Below are positions 56,233 through 64,000 of a stretch of 64,000 bases of DNA, piece after piece. The DNA comes from JB111 sp049856175 (GTDB taxonomy: Bacteria; Actinomycetota; Actinomycetes; Actinomycetales; Actinomycetaceae), in assembly GCF_049856175.1 (NCBI RefSeq), contig NZ_JBNDNA010000001.1:186001-250000 (forward strand), in the 5' to 3' direction. The notes beneath the pieces are model-generated. The model saw nothing but the letters and a program-made list of their open reading frames with translations. It was not told the origin of the DNA and searched no databases. The number at the start of each line of letters is the position of its first letter. Position 1 is the first letter of the stretch. The translations under genes and the position numbers were made by a program.

Positions 56233-57276
56233 CTAGTGGTCGCTGAACCAGTCGTCGGCCGTGGCCACGCCCTGTGGTTGTTCTCCGCGCAGGTAGCGAG
56301 CCACGTTGGTTGCGGCTCGCTGGGCACCTGCCCGCCGGGCGCCCGTCACGGACGCCGAGTTGTGTGGCGAACCGAGGACGTTGGGTAGCTCGAAGAACGG
56401 ATGGTCGAGCTCGAAGCGGCCGTGGCGAAACGGCTCGACCCACCACGCGTCGATGCCGGCAAGAAACCGGGGTTCGGCGACCAGGCGCGCATAGAGCGCC
56501 TGCTGGTCGACGATCTCGCCTCGTGCAACGTTGACACGGATCGCGTCGTCGCGCATCGACGCCAGCGCTTCCGCATCTATCAGGCCTGCGGTCCGGCGCG
56601 TGAGCGGCAGCGTCAACACAAGGATGTCGGCATGCGGGAGCGTCCGGGCGAGCTCGTGGACGTCGACCACGTCGTCGGCGGTCCCGTCGTTCGTCCCGCT
56701 CCGGCTGATCCCGATCACCCGCACTCCGAACGGCCGGAGCAGCTTGGCGACGGCCCGGCCGATCCCGCCGTACCCGAGGATGACGGCTGTCTGCCCGACT
56801 AGGCTGCGTCCGGTCGTGGTCTGGTCGAAGACACCCGTCGCCAGTTCACTGTGAGCGCCGAGCAGGCGCTTGGCCAGCGCGAGGATCATTGCGATGGCGT
56901 GCTCGGCCATGGGTTCGGCGTAGGCGCCGGCGTTCGTGGCCACCGTGACGCCAGGCGGTATCCGACGGGCGCTGACGTGATCCAGGCCGGCCGATACGGT
57001 CTGCAGGAGCCGGACGTGCACAGCGGAGTGCCAGTCCTCCTCTGTCACCTCCCGATCGGGATGCCAGCTGATCAACGCGGACGCGCGCTCGAAGGCCCCC
57101 GCGCGCTCCTGCTCACCGACCTCGGCGAGTGGGGCAACGTCAGCGATGCCGTCGAGCGCCGCCGTGATCGCTGACAGTTCACCGGAGTCCATCGCCGACG
57201 TGACCGCGACGGCCGGCGCAACAGCGGGTCTCGACACGTGCTCGTCGTGTCGACGAGTCCGGTGCTGCCCTTGCAT
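56233..57276 (-). CDS. D-isomer-specific 2-hydroxyacid dehydrogenase
   Basis: A 347-residue NAD(P)-dependent dehydrogenase. The cofactor motif is TAVILGYGGIGRAVAKLLRPFGVRVIGISR. The catalytic triad is seen as Arg in RVNVARGEIVDQQALY, Glu in GIDAWWVEPFRHG and His in VLGSPHNSASV. SAGLDHVSARRIPPGVTVATNAGAYAEPMAEHAIAMILAL is also typical. It would reduce a 2-keto acid or oxidise a D-2-hydroxy acid arising in the pathway. The ATG at 57276 follows GGGAGGTGG. It diverges from the flavoprotein gene. Confidence 0.88.
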   Translation of the reverse strand: MQGQHRTRRHDEHVSRPAVAPAVAVTSAMDSGELSAITAALDGIADVAPLAEVGEQERAGAFERASALISWHPDREVTEEDWHSAVHVRLLQTVSAGLDHVSARRIPPGVTVATNAGAYAEPMAEHAIAMILALAKRLLGAHSELATGVFDQTTTGRSLVGQTAVILGYGGIGRAVAKLLRPFGVRVIGISRSGTNDGTADDVVDVHELARTLPHADILVLTLPLTRRTAGLIDAEALASMRDDAIRVNVARGEIVDQQALYARLVAEPRFLAGIDAWWVEPFRHGRFELDHPFFELPNVLGSPHNSASVTGARRAGAQRAATNVARYLRGEQPQGVATADDWFSDH

Positions 57277-57370
57277 CCCACCACCTCCCGGTCGGCGCGA
57301 CCTGTCATGCATGTGTCAACAGGGAACTGACCCGCTCCCCGCGCCTTGACGCTAGCAAGCGGAGTGCCTG

Positions 57371-57408
57371 TTGACTGGACCAACTGTGTGCGCTTAGATC
57401 AGATATAG
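57371..57408 (+). promoter_or_regulatory. Promoter upstream of the flavoprotein gene
   Basis: TTGACT (57371-57376), 17 bases, TTAGAT (57394-57399), with AGATATAG directly after (57401-57408). The start codon is at 57444, preceded by GAGAAAGG. Confidence 0.55.
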
Positions 57409-57443
57409 GCGCTAATGCCGCGATAAATGAGAAAGGTGACAAC

Positions 57444-59150
57444 GTGGTCCCGATCGAGACTTCGAGCAGACCTCTTCAGCCGAGCCGTGCCGTGACGCCG
57501 AACGAGGTGTTCGCCGCCGAGGCCGACGTCATCGTCGTCGGATCGGGGGGTGCGGCCTTCGCTGCGGCTCTGAACGCCTCGTGGGAGGGCGCGGACGTCC
57601 TCATGCTCGAGAAGGGGTCGCGTGTGGGCGGGACCACCTTCAAGTCGCACGGGTGGACCTGGTGGCCCAACAACAGCTACCTCCGATCCGCCGGACTGAC
57701 CGACGAGAGGACGGACGCCCTCCGGTACATGGCGAAGCTCGCCCGTCCCCACCGCTATCAGCCCGATGCGCCGACGTTGGGACTGGACCGGTGGGAGTAC
57801 GACTGGCTGGCGACCTTCTACGACGAGGCCGGCGGTGTGCTCGACAACCTCGTCGAGCGTGGCGCGCTCCGCGTGATGCACGGCGCCGAGGTGCCCGACT
57901 ACTTCGCCAACCTCCCCGAGGACAAGGCGCCGCGCGGCCGCGTGATGATGATGTCGACGGAGGACGGCGAGCTCGGATACGGCGACGAGCTCGTGGCGCA
58001 GCTCGTCCGCGCGGGCGAGGAGGCCGGCATCCCGTTGCACACCGAGCACGAGGTGGTCCAACTACTCGTGAACGACGCGCGGGCCGTCACGGGTGTGACT
58101 GCCAGAACCTCCGAGGGGCTCAGGTCATTCCGCGCCCGCCAGGCGGTGGTCTTCGGAACTGGCGGGTTCGGTCGGAACGAGGAGTACCTCAGCAACTTCC
58201 TCGCCCACCCCACGTTCGGGTCATGCGCGGCGGTCACCAACACGGGCGACTTCATCCCGCTCGCGACGAGCCTAGGTGCCCAGCTGCGCAACATGAACAA
58301 CGCGTGGTTCGCGCCGACCACCTTCGAGAAGTGGATCAATTGCCAGGACGACCCGGACTACGCGAGCCTGTTCGCCCCGCCCGGCGACAGCATGGTCTTC
58401 GTCAACAGGTACGGCCGACGGGTGATGAACGAGCATGCGGTGTACAACGAGCTCGCCCAGGGATTCTTCGGGTGGGACGGTGCGCGCTCAGAGTTCCCCA
58501 ACCTGTTCCAGCTGATGATCTGGGACGACGACTGCCAGCGGATCTTCAACGGCTACCCGAACCGGAACGACAACCCGATCCCTCCGGCAGGCGAGGACGA
58601 CTCCCACGTCATCAAGGGCGCCACCTGGCCCGAGCTTGTCGCGAACATTCGCGAGCGGTTCGGCTCGCTCGCTGAGCAGACCGGCGGATACGAGCTAGAC
58701 GACCACTTCGAGGAGACGCTCGCCGCGACGGTCGAGCGGTTCAACAAGCTGGCCCGCCAGGGCCGCGACGACGACTTCGGCCGGGGCGACAACCCGATCG
58801 AGATCGTGCTCCAGATGCACAACACCCCGGCTCTGCGCGAGAGCGACCTGCCGTCGAAGCAGCTCCACCCCATCAGCGACACCGGCCCGTTCTACGCCAC
58901 CATCGCGACGGCCGGCACGCTCGACACCAAGGGCGGTCCGCTGACGAACACAGACTCCCAGGTGCTGGACGCGATGGGCCTCCCGATCCCCGGCCTCTAC
59001 GGCGCGGGCAACTGCGTCGCCTCCGGGAGCGGCAAGGGGTACTTCGCGGCGGGGGCGACGCTCGCGCCCGCCCTGACCTTCGGAGCGATTGCCGGACGCC
59101 GTGCCGCCGCCGAGCCGGTCAAGGAGCTGCAGACCGTGCTCTCCGCATAG
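57444..59150 (+). CDS. FAD-binding dehydrogenase, 3-ketosteroid delta1-dehydrogenase / fumarate reductase-like
   Basis: A 568-residue flavoprotein. The FAD motif ADVIVVGSGGAAFAAALNASWEGADVLMLEKG is at residues 28-58. VVFGTGGFGRNEEYLSNFL and the C-terminal IPGLYGAGNCVASGSGKGYFAAGATLAPALTFG match the fumarate reductase/KSTD superfamily. KSTD-like proteins introduce a double bond next to a ring ketone; here the pairing with a BVMO suggests an alicyclic or cyclic ketone intermediate (inference). It starts with GTG and leads the operon running to about 63.3 kb. Confidence 0.85.
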   Translation: MVPIETSSRPLQPSRAVTPNEVFAAEADVIVVGSGGAAFAAALNASWEGADVLMLEKGSRVGGTTFKSHGWTWWPNNSYLRSAGLTDERTDALRYMAKLARPHRYQPDAPTLGLDRWEYDWLATFYDEAGGVLDNLVERGALRVMHGAEVPDYFANLPEDKAPRGRVMMMSTEDGELGYGDELVAQLVRAGEEAGIPLHTEHEVVQLLVNDARAVTGVTARTSEGLRSFRARQAVVFGTGGFGRNEEYLSNFLAHPTFGSCAAVTNTGDFIPLATSLGAQLRNMNNAWFAPTTFEKWINCQDDPDYASLFAPPGDSMVFVNRYGRRVMNEHAVYNELAQGFFGWDGARSEFPNLFQLMIWDDDCQRIFNGYPNRNDNPIPPAGEDDSHVIKGATWPELVANIRERFGSLAEQTGGYELDDHFEETLAATVERFNKLARQGRDDDFGRGDNPIEIVLQMHNTPALRESDLPSKQLHPISDTGPFYATIATAGTLDTKGGPLTNTDSQVLDAMGLPIPGLYGAGNCVASGSGKGYFAAGATLAPALTFGAIAGRRAAAEPVKELQTVLSA

Positions 59151-59264
59151 ATGGACGACGCGTGCATAAGGATCCACGTCCCGACGCGCTCACGTCTACG
59201 ACCCGACGCTCGCCCGCGGTAGGTGACGAGCACCCAGACCGACCACATCCGAAAGGACCACCCG

Positions 59265-60443
59265 ATGGCACAGACCACTACCCCCCGGGCCGTCACCGCC
59301 GAGGGCCTCGCCGAGGGCGCTCGCGCTCTCGCCCCGAAGCTCGCCGAGCGCGCCCAGACCTTCGACGAGCTCCGCCGGCTCACCCCCGAGACCGCGCAGG
59401 AGATCCGTGACCTCGGGATCATCGGGGCGATGGTCCCCACCCAGCTCGGTGGGAGCGACCTCGGACCGGTCGCCGTCTTCGACGCGTGCGTCGAGCTGGC
59501 CAGGGGGAACGCCTCGGCCGCGTGGGTCGCGGGCAACTGGACCGTGCACGGCACGCTCGGGGCGATGTTCCCGGTCGAGACACACGAGGAGCTGTTCGGC
59601 GACGGGCTGCCGACGATCGCGACGGGGTTCAGCCCGTGGAGGGGCAAGACGAAGGCGGCCGACGGCGGCACCGTCCTCAGCGGTGACTGGGACTTCTCCA
59701 GTGGGATCAACCACTCGGACTGGGTGGTCCTCCAGGCCCTCGGCGAGCGTGGCCCCATCGCCCACCTCGTGCCCACGAGCGAGGTCCAGGTGCTCGACAA
59801 CTGGAACACGAACGGCCTTCGCGGCACCGGCAGTCACGACGTTCACATCGACGAGCTCTTCGTCCCGGAGCGTCGGACCATCAACATGGGCGAGTCCAGC
59901 GACGGCGACTCGCACGGTTCGCGCGCGTATGGCACGGAGACCCTGCGCGTCCCGCTGGCGCAGCTCTTCGGCACGGGTGTCATCGCCACCGTGGTCGGCG
60001 CTGCGTTCGCTGCGGTCGATGCCTTCACGGGCGGGACGGCCAACGTCATCGGAGGGCTCGGCGGCGTCAAGCGCTCGAGCCGGCCCGAGGTGCACCTCGT
60101 CCTCGGCAAGGCGTCGGCCGACATCGGCGCCGCGCACACGGTCGTCCGGGACACGCTCCAGACCGCCATCGACACGGTCGACATCGAGGGCGGGTTCTCG
60201 CACGAGCAGCGCGTCCGGTGGCGCCGTGACATCGCCTGGGCAGGCCAGACGGCGGCGGGTGCGCTCTCGAGCATCTACGAGATCTCCGGAGCCCGCTCGC
60301 TCTTCCGCGGCGACGCACTCGACCAGGCTTACCGCGACGGGATCGCCGCATCGCACCACTTCAGCCTCTCGTGGGACCGCCTCTACGTCGGCTATGGCGA
60401 ACTCATGACGGGCACGACCGAGACCGACCTCGCCATGGTCTGA
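59265..60443 (+). CDS. Flavin-dependent monooxygenase of the acyl-CoA dehydrogenase fold (HsaA-like oxygenase component)
   Basis: A 392-residue group D monooxygenase. LTPETAQEIRDLGIIGAMVPTQLGGSDLGPVAVFDACVELARGNASAAWVAGNW and GGTVLSGDWDFSSGINHSDWVVLQAL, with NGLRGTGSHDVHIDELFVPE, follow the HsaA/HpaB-like hydroxylase pattern rather than true acyl-CoA dehydrogenases. It takes reduced flavin from a separate reductase, and that gene follows 105 bases downstream. It would ortho-hydroxylate a phenol to a catechol, ready for the extradiol enzyme encoded further on. The ATG at 59265 follows GAAAGGA. Confidence 0.86.
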   Translation: MAQTTTPRAVTAEGLAEGARALAPKLAERAQTFDELRRLTPETAQEIRDLGIIGAMVPTQLGGSDLGPVAVFDACVELARGNASAAWVAGNWTVHGTLGAMFPVETHEELFGDGLPTIATGFSPWRGKTKAADGGTVLSGDWDFSSGINHSDWVVLQALGERGPIAHLVPTSEVQVLDNWNTNGLRGTGSHDVHIDELFVPERRTINMGESSDGDSHGSRAYGTETLRVPLAQLFGTGVIATVVGAAFAAVDAFTGGTANVIGGLGGVKRSSRPEVHLVLGKASADIGAAHTVVRDTLQTAIDTVDIEGGFSHEQRVRWRRDIAWAGQTAAGALSSIYEISGARSLFRGDALDQAYRDGIAASHHFSLSWDRLYVGYGELMTGTTETDLAMV

Positions 60444-60548
60444 CGGCTCGTGCGCCATGCGAGAGACGACGCCCACCCGTCGGCCCAGCGAGCTCCGACA
60501 CGTGCGAGCGCGGCGGCCAGGTCCACCGACCAGACGAAGGAGACCGTG

Positions 60549-61217
60549 ATGAGTCAGCAGACCAGACAGATCGACAGACGCACCGATGTGGAGGATGCCG
60601 ATGTCGGTGTGCATTTCGAGAAGGGCGACGACCTCCGTGAGGGGGCACCGGGGGAGGCCATTGCGACGAAGGCGCTGGCGTCGGTCGAGCGGCGGGGAGA
60701 AAAGTTCGACGACCCACGTGCGCTCCGCCACACCTTTGGGCAGTTCGCAACGGGTGTCACCGTCGTGACCTACGAGGTCGACGGGGAGTACTTCGGCGCG
60801 ACCGTCAACTCGTTCACCTCGGTGTCGATCGATCCGCCACTCCTCCTCGTGTCGTTCACGCGCAAGAGCCAGGCCGCGCAACGGCTCATGGATCAACCAT
60901 TCACGATCAATGTTCTGGCGGGTGACCAGAAGTCCACGGCGCTGCAGTTTGCCGGGAGCCCGCAGGAGGGCCACGAGATCGAGTGGGACTTCCAGTTCGG
61001 CTCGCCGCGCATCGCGGGCAGCCTGGCGCACTTCTCATGCACACCCTGGCGCGAGTACGACGGCGGCGACCACGTCCTCTTCCTCGGCGAGGTCGTCGAC
61101 TTCGGTCACTCCGAGAACAAGGACTCCCTCGTGTTCTACCGCGGGCAGTGGCACAACGTCGCCCACCTCCCGCCGCAGGTCTGGCTGGAGTGGGACCTGC
61201 ACGGCCCCCACGCGTAG
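60549..61217 (+). CDS. Flavin reductase (HsaB-like component)
   Basis: A 222-residue flavin reductase. The domain begins near residue 57 with LRHTFGQFATGVTVVTYEVDGEYFGATVNSFTSVSIDPPLLLVSFTRKSQAAQRL and continues with TINVLAGDQKSTALQFAG and DHVLFLGEVVDFGHSE. An N-terminal extension of about 55 charged residues is longer than in most HsaB-type proteins. It supplies reduced FMN/FAD to the oxygenase at 59265 and perhaps to the LLM enzyme. GTG 60546 and ATG 60549 are both possible starts behind AAGGAG; I prefer the ATG. Confidence 0.87.
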   Translation: MSQQTRQIDRRTDVEDADVGVHFEKGDDLREGAPGEAIATKALASVERRGEKFDDPRALRHTFGQFATGVTVVTYEVDGEYFGATVNSFTSVSIDPPLLLVSFTRKSQAAQRLMDQPFTINVLAGDQKSTALQFAGSPQEGHEIEWDFQFGSPRIAGSLAHFSCTPWREYDGGDHVLFLGEVVDFGHSENKDSLVFYRGQWHNVAHLPPQVWLEWDLHGPHA

Positions 61218-61496
61218 TCGGTAGCCGCCCGCAGTGCTCCGGCCGCCCCGCCGTGGGGTCCGAGCGGGCCGCATCCGCGGGCCCCTTACAGTTGCGCGTC
61301 CTGCCGCTGGCCCGGCCCGAGCTGTACGTCGCAGGCGCTCTCGACCCGCGCGGGCTCGCGGCTGCCGTCACCAAGCTGTTCCGTCACGTCCGCGTGCGCT
61401 CGGCCGCCTTGACAGCCGCTGTCTTTCCTCGGGCCCGATGCCGATCCCGGCCGCCGTCTTGCCCCTCACCAGAACCGACCAGGAGAAGGACCACCT

Positions 61497-62375
61497 GTGA
61501 ACCTCACGCGCGCCGTCAGCGAGATGGGCTACCTCGCCATCCGCACCACCGACCTCGAGTACAGCGTGCAGATCGCGGTCGAGGTTCTCGGCCTGCATGT
61601 CACCGCACGAGAGGTGGATCGCGTCTATCTGGCTGCCGCGCCGGTGAGCCACGAGATCGTCTACATCGCCGCCGACCACAACGCGGTCGACCACATCGGG
61701 CTGAAGGTCCGCGACGCCGCCGCGCTCGCCGAGCTGCGCGCGTCCCTGACGGCGGCCGGTCGCGAGATCGTCGCCGAGGGGCCGCTGACGCCGGGCGTCG
61801 AGGGCGGCTTCGCCGTCGTCGGGCCGGACGGGTTCGTGTTCTCCCTGTACCTCTCGATGTCCGGCGAGGCGACCCGTCACGCGCCGGCGGTCACCAAGCG
61901 GTTCGGTCACGTCAATCTCCACGTCACCGACCTCGCCGACGCCCGCGCCTTCTTCGCCGACGACCTCGGGTTCATGACGTCAGACGTCATCGGGAACATG
62001 GGCTACTTCCTGCGGTGCAACTCCGAGCACCACGGGATCGCGCTCCTGGCCGGGCCGGGCAAGCTCCACCACCACGCGTGGGAGATGCGCGGGGTCGGGG
62101 ACATCACTGAGGTCCTCGACCGCCTCGACCGGCTCGGGGAGCAGCGCGCCGTGTGGGGGCCGGTCCGGCACGGCGCGGGCCGTAACATCGCCGGCTACTA
62201 CGTCGAGCCGCCGGGCGACGTCGTCGAGGTCTACACCGACATGGACCAGATCTACGACGACTTCCGTCCGCCGATCGTGTGGGAGGACGGCGACGACAGC
62301 TGGATCAACCGGTGGGGCACCTACCGTGGCGACAACTTCCGCAGCCATGGGCTCCCCGCCACCCCGCGCGCCTGA
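61497..62375 (+). CDS. Type I extradiol (catechol 2,3-) dioxygenase, VOC fold
   Basis: A 292-residue two-module VOC dioxygenase. The Fe(II) ligands typical of BphC/HsaC enzymes can be placed: His138 in TKRFGHVNLHVTDLADARAFF, a His of the HHHAW cluster (residues 191-193) and Glu244 in PPGDVVEVYTDMDQIY. The N-terminal module starts EMGYLAIRTTDLEYSVQIAVEVLGL. It cleaves a catechol ring next to the hydroxyls, forming a yellow semialdehyde-type product. The start is GTG behind GGAGAAGGA. It follows the two-component hydroxylase and precedes the FAH-family gene. Confidence 0.9.
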   Translation: MNLTRAVSEMGYLAIRTTDLEYSVQIAVEVLGLHVTAREVDRVYLAAAPVSHEIVYIAADHNAVDHIGLKVRDAAALAELRASLTAAGREIVAEGPLTPGVEGGFAVVGPDGFVFSLYLSMSGEATRHAPAVTKRFGHVNLHVTDLADARAFFADDLGFMTSDVIGNMGYFLRCNSEHHGIALLAGPGKLHHHAWEMRGVGDITEVLDRLDRLGEQRAVWGPVRHGAGRNIAGYYVEPPGDVVEVYTDMDQIYDDFRPPIVWEDGDDSWINRWGTYRGDNFRSHGLPATPRA

Positions 62376-62425
62376 CCTGGCACGATCCTTCCTGTAGACG
62401 TTCGAACCTTCCCTGGAGGCACTGC

Positions 62426-63301
62426 ATGCGATTTACCACCTTCACCACCGCCGAGCTCGCCCCGACGTGGGGCGCGGTCGACGGTGACGACGTCGTCGTC
62501 CTCGGTCCTGGGGGAGCCGACGTCGCCACGAGCCTTGCCGACGCCATCACCGCGGGCACCCTGCCGGCCGATGCCGCGGCCCTGCCCGCCGGCGCCCCGC
62601 GCGTGGCGCTCGCCGACGTCACCTACCTGCCGGTGATCCCCGCCCCCGGCAAGATCATCTGCGTCGGCGTCAACTACGAGGCGCACGCCAAGGAGGCCGG
62701 CCGCGAGCGCCCGCCTGCCCCGACCCTGTTCATCCGAACGATCGAGTCCCAGATCGGTGCGCGCGCCGACGCGATCTATCCGACCGAGAGCTCCAAGTTC
62801 GACTACGAGGGCGAGCTGGCGGTCATCATCGGCACCCAGGCCTACCGGGTCGGCACCGAGAACGCGCTGGACCACGTCGCCGGCTACGCGCCGTACAACG
62901 ACTTCACGGCCCGCGACTGGCAGCGCGCCACGCCGCAGTGGACGGCCGGCAAGAACTTCGTGGGCACCGGTGGGTTCGGCCCGACCATGGTCACCCCGGA
63001 CGAGGTGCCGAACCTGCTGGAGTCCACGCTGACGACCCGGGTCAACGGCGACGTCCGGCAGCAGGCGAAGATCGCCCAGCTGACGTTCGACATCCCCGAG
63101 CTCATCGCCCACATCTCGACCGTCACCCCGCTCAACCCGGGCGACGTCATCGTCTCCGGCACGCCTGGCGGCGTCGGGTTCTTCATGGAGCCCCAGGGAC
63201 TGCTCGAGGACGGCGACGTCGTCGAGGTCGAGATCGAGGGCGTCGGCGTCCTCACCAACACCGTGCGCCAGCGGGTCGCCGAGCTGCCGTCCTGGCTCTG
63301 A
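62426..63301 (+). CDS. Fumarylacetoacetate hydrolase family protein
   Basis: A 291-residue FAH-fold enzyme. IPAPGKIICVGVNYEAHAKEAGRERPPAPTLFIRT, the metal glutamates in SSKFDYEGELAVIIG, YNDFTARDWQRATPQWTAGKNF and the late PGDVIVSGTPGGVGFF are the family blocks. Members hydrolyse acylpyruvates or hydrate/decarboxylate ring-fission products such as 2-hydroxypentadienoate or HHDD. Position after the extradiol dioxygenase suggests the lower meta-cleavage route. No aldolase or acylating aldehyde dehydrogenase gene follows in the window. Confidence 0.9.
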   Translation: MRFTTFTTAELAPTWGAVDGDDVVVLGPGGADVATSLADAITAGTLPADAAALPAGAPRVALADVTYLPVIPAPGKIICVGVNYEAHAKEAGRERPPAPTLFIRTIESQIGARADAIYPTESSKFDYEGELAVIIGTQAYRVGTENALDHVAGYAPYNDFTARDWQRATPQWTAGKNFVGTGGFGPTMVTPDEVPNLLESTLTTRVNGDVRQQAKIAQLTFDIPELIAHISTVTPLNPGDVIVSGTPGGVGFFMEPQGLLEDGDVVEVEIEGVGVLTNTVRQRVAELPSWL

Positions 63302-63402
63302 GGCACCCGGGGCGCCCCATGGGCCGGGGCGGGGGAGTCGTACGCTGGTAGTGACCGCGACCGCTCGCGCCCACCCGTGGGCGCGCCGTCAGGAGGTACG
63401 TC

Positions 63403-64000
63403 TTGGCCACGTCACGTACGACCGGAACGACGCCCGACGAGAAGGAACGAGCGACCCCTGCGCGTCCGCGCAGCTACGGGCGCGGCGAGCCCGCCTGGAT
63501 CGAGCTGTCGGTCCGGGACACGGAGCGCGCGGCCGGCTTCTACCGGCGGCTGTTCGGATGGGAGCACAACCGCCCGGCCGGTGAGCGGATGTCCTTCGGC
63601 GTCCTCGAGGGCGAGCGCGTGGCGGGGTTCCGCCCCATGTCCGACGACGACCGTGGCTCGGCCAGGTGGTCGGTCTACCTCGCGACCCAGGACCTCGAGG
63701 GCACCGTGACGGCCGCCGAGTCGGCCGGGGCCACGGTGCTCGTGGCCCCGCGGTCGGCGTCGTCGTGGGGGCGTCTCGCGATCGTGTCGGACCCGACCGA
63801 CGGCGAGGTGGGCCTCTGGGAGGCGGAGATCCTCAAGGGCGTCCAGGCCGCGCCCGGGAACGGGACGCCGGTGTGGTTCGAGCTCGCGTCCGCGGACCAC
63901 GACGCGGCGGTCGACTTCTACACCGACGTGCTCGACTGGGAGTGCCGCGAGCTCGAGCGGGACGAGGCCGGGGACGGCGACGGCACGTACACCGTGCTCG
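63403..64000 (+). CDS. VOC-family (glyoxalase/bleomycin-resistance-like) protein, truncated by the window edge
   Basis: At least 199 residues of a two-module VOC protein. Module 1 starts GEPAWIELSVRDTERAAGFYRRLFGWEHN and ends AIVSDPTDGEVGLWEA. Module 2 begins GTPVWFELASADHDAAVDFYTDVLDWECRE and is cut by the right edge. This pattern is common in actinobacterial antibiotic-resistance-like or unknown VOC proteins; it is not an extradiol dioxygenase. A TTG start at 63403 is set by an AGGAGG six bases upstream. TACGCTGGTAGT at 63341-63352 may be its -10 region, separating it from the catabolic operon. Confidence 0.8.
   Translation, partial: MATSRTTGTTPDEKERATPARPRSYGRGEPAWIELSVRDTERAAGFYRRLFGWEHNRPAGERMSFGVLEGERVAGFRPMSDDDRGSARWSVYLATQDLEGTVTAAESAGATVLVAPRSASSWGRLAIVSDPTDGEVGLWEAEILKGVQAAPGNGTPVWFELASADHDAAVDFYTDVLDWECRELERDEAGDGDGTYTVL

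Noticed and set aside
57444..59150. Calling the flavoprotein a true 3-ketosteroid delta1-dehydrogenase (kstD)
   Set aside because: The superfamily match is clear but no steroid-specific neighbours (kshA, kshB, fadD3, cholesterol uptake) are present, so the steroid substrate is unsupported.
59265..60443. Annotation as an ordinary acyl-CoA dehydrogenase
   Set aside because: The sequence pattern and the adjacent flavin reductase fit a two-component flavin monooxygenase; acyl-CoA catalytic features are not evident.
61409..61423. Promoter for the extradiol gene at TTGACA with the GACAGC-C-GCTGTC palindrome
   Set aside because: The -35-like box and palindrome are good, but no acceptable -10 lies 16-19 bases downstream, so I did not list it as a promoter.
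1..64000. CRISPR arrays, tRNA or rRNA genes, prophage, riboswitches
   Set aside because: No regularly spaced repeats, cloverleaf sequences, rRNA blocks, integrase or phage structural genes, or recognisable riboswitch cores were seen on either strand.

Overview
The window is very GC-rich, with dense gene packing, many GTG starts, four-base ATGA/GTGA gene overlaps and several near-leaderless promoters. Together with the gene families present, this suggests an actinobacterium. A member of the Micrococcales is my guess; no rRNA, tRNA or marker gene in the window settles it.

Layout. Bases 1-12,700 carry ordinary chromosomal genes: an ArsR/SRPBCC pair, a lipoprotein, a RibD-like reductase, a MarR regulator facing a small repeat protein, a FrnE-type DsbA with a tiny Cys-tailed protein, a CDP-alcohol phosphatidyltransferase, a DHA2 exporter, pirin, an AhpD-like protein, two small GNAT paralogues and a methyltransferase. 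Bases 12,800-15,200 (minus strand) are a complete ectABC ectoine operon with a strong terminator. It diverges from a DUF2975/HTH pair. Bases 16,100-24,700 hold an aldo/keto reductase, a His-rich SRPBCC protein, a ferritin-like protein, a NagD-type HAD phosphatase and two divergent units (RidA-cyclase and ThDP enzyme-TauE). A BCCT transporter follows at 24,879.

From about 27 kb to the right edge the DNA is dominated by aromatic catabolism, in three blocks. Block 1 (27-37 kb) has an FAD hydroxylase with a substrate-binding lipoprotein, then pobA-pcaH-pcaG-pcaD for 4-hydroxybenzoate to the beta-ketoadipate route (no pcaB or pcaC here), and a second hydroxylase. Three IclR regulators accompany these genes. 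Block 2 (37-46 kb) has an aryl-CoA 5-hydroxylase-like enzyme plus thioesterase, a SCOT-type CoA transferase plus acetoacetyl-CoA-type thiolase, a second binding lipoprotein, a BKACE-family beta-keto acid cleavage enzyme, a cupin and a PaaX regulator. Three promoters in this block share the same extended architecture, which suggests one regulon. Block 3 (46.7-63.3 kb) begins beside a decayed IS5-family transposase. It holds a third binding lipoprotein, a Baeyer-Villiger monooxygenase, two adjacent phenol-type hydroxylases, an alpha/beta hydrolase, a luciferase-like oxidoreductase, an IclR regulator, a D-2-hydroxyacid dehydrogenase, a ketosteroid-dehydrogenase-like flavoprotein, a two-component flavin monooxygenase, an extradiol dioxygenase and a fumarylacetoacetate-hydrolase-family protein. 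A partial VOC protein runs off the right edge.

Blocks 2 and 3 look like coherent catabolic systems whose substrates I cannot identify from sequence. They are the best candidates for undescribed biology here. The three paralogous binding lipoproteins have no permease or ATPase gene nearby.
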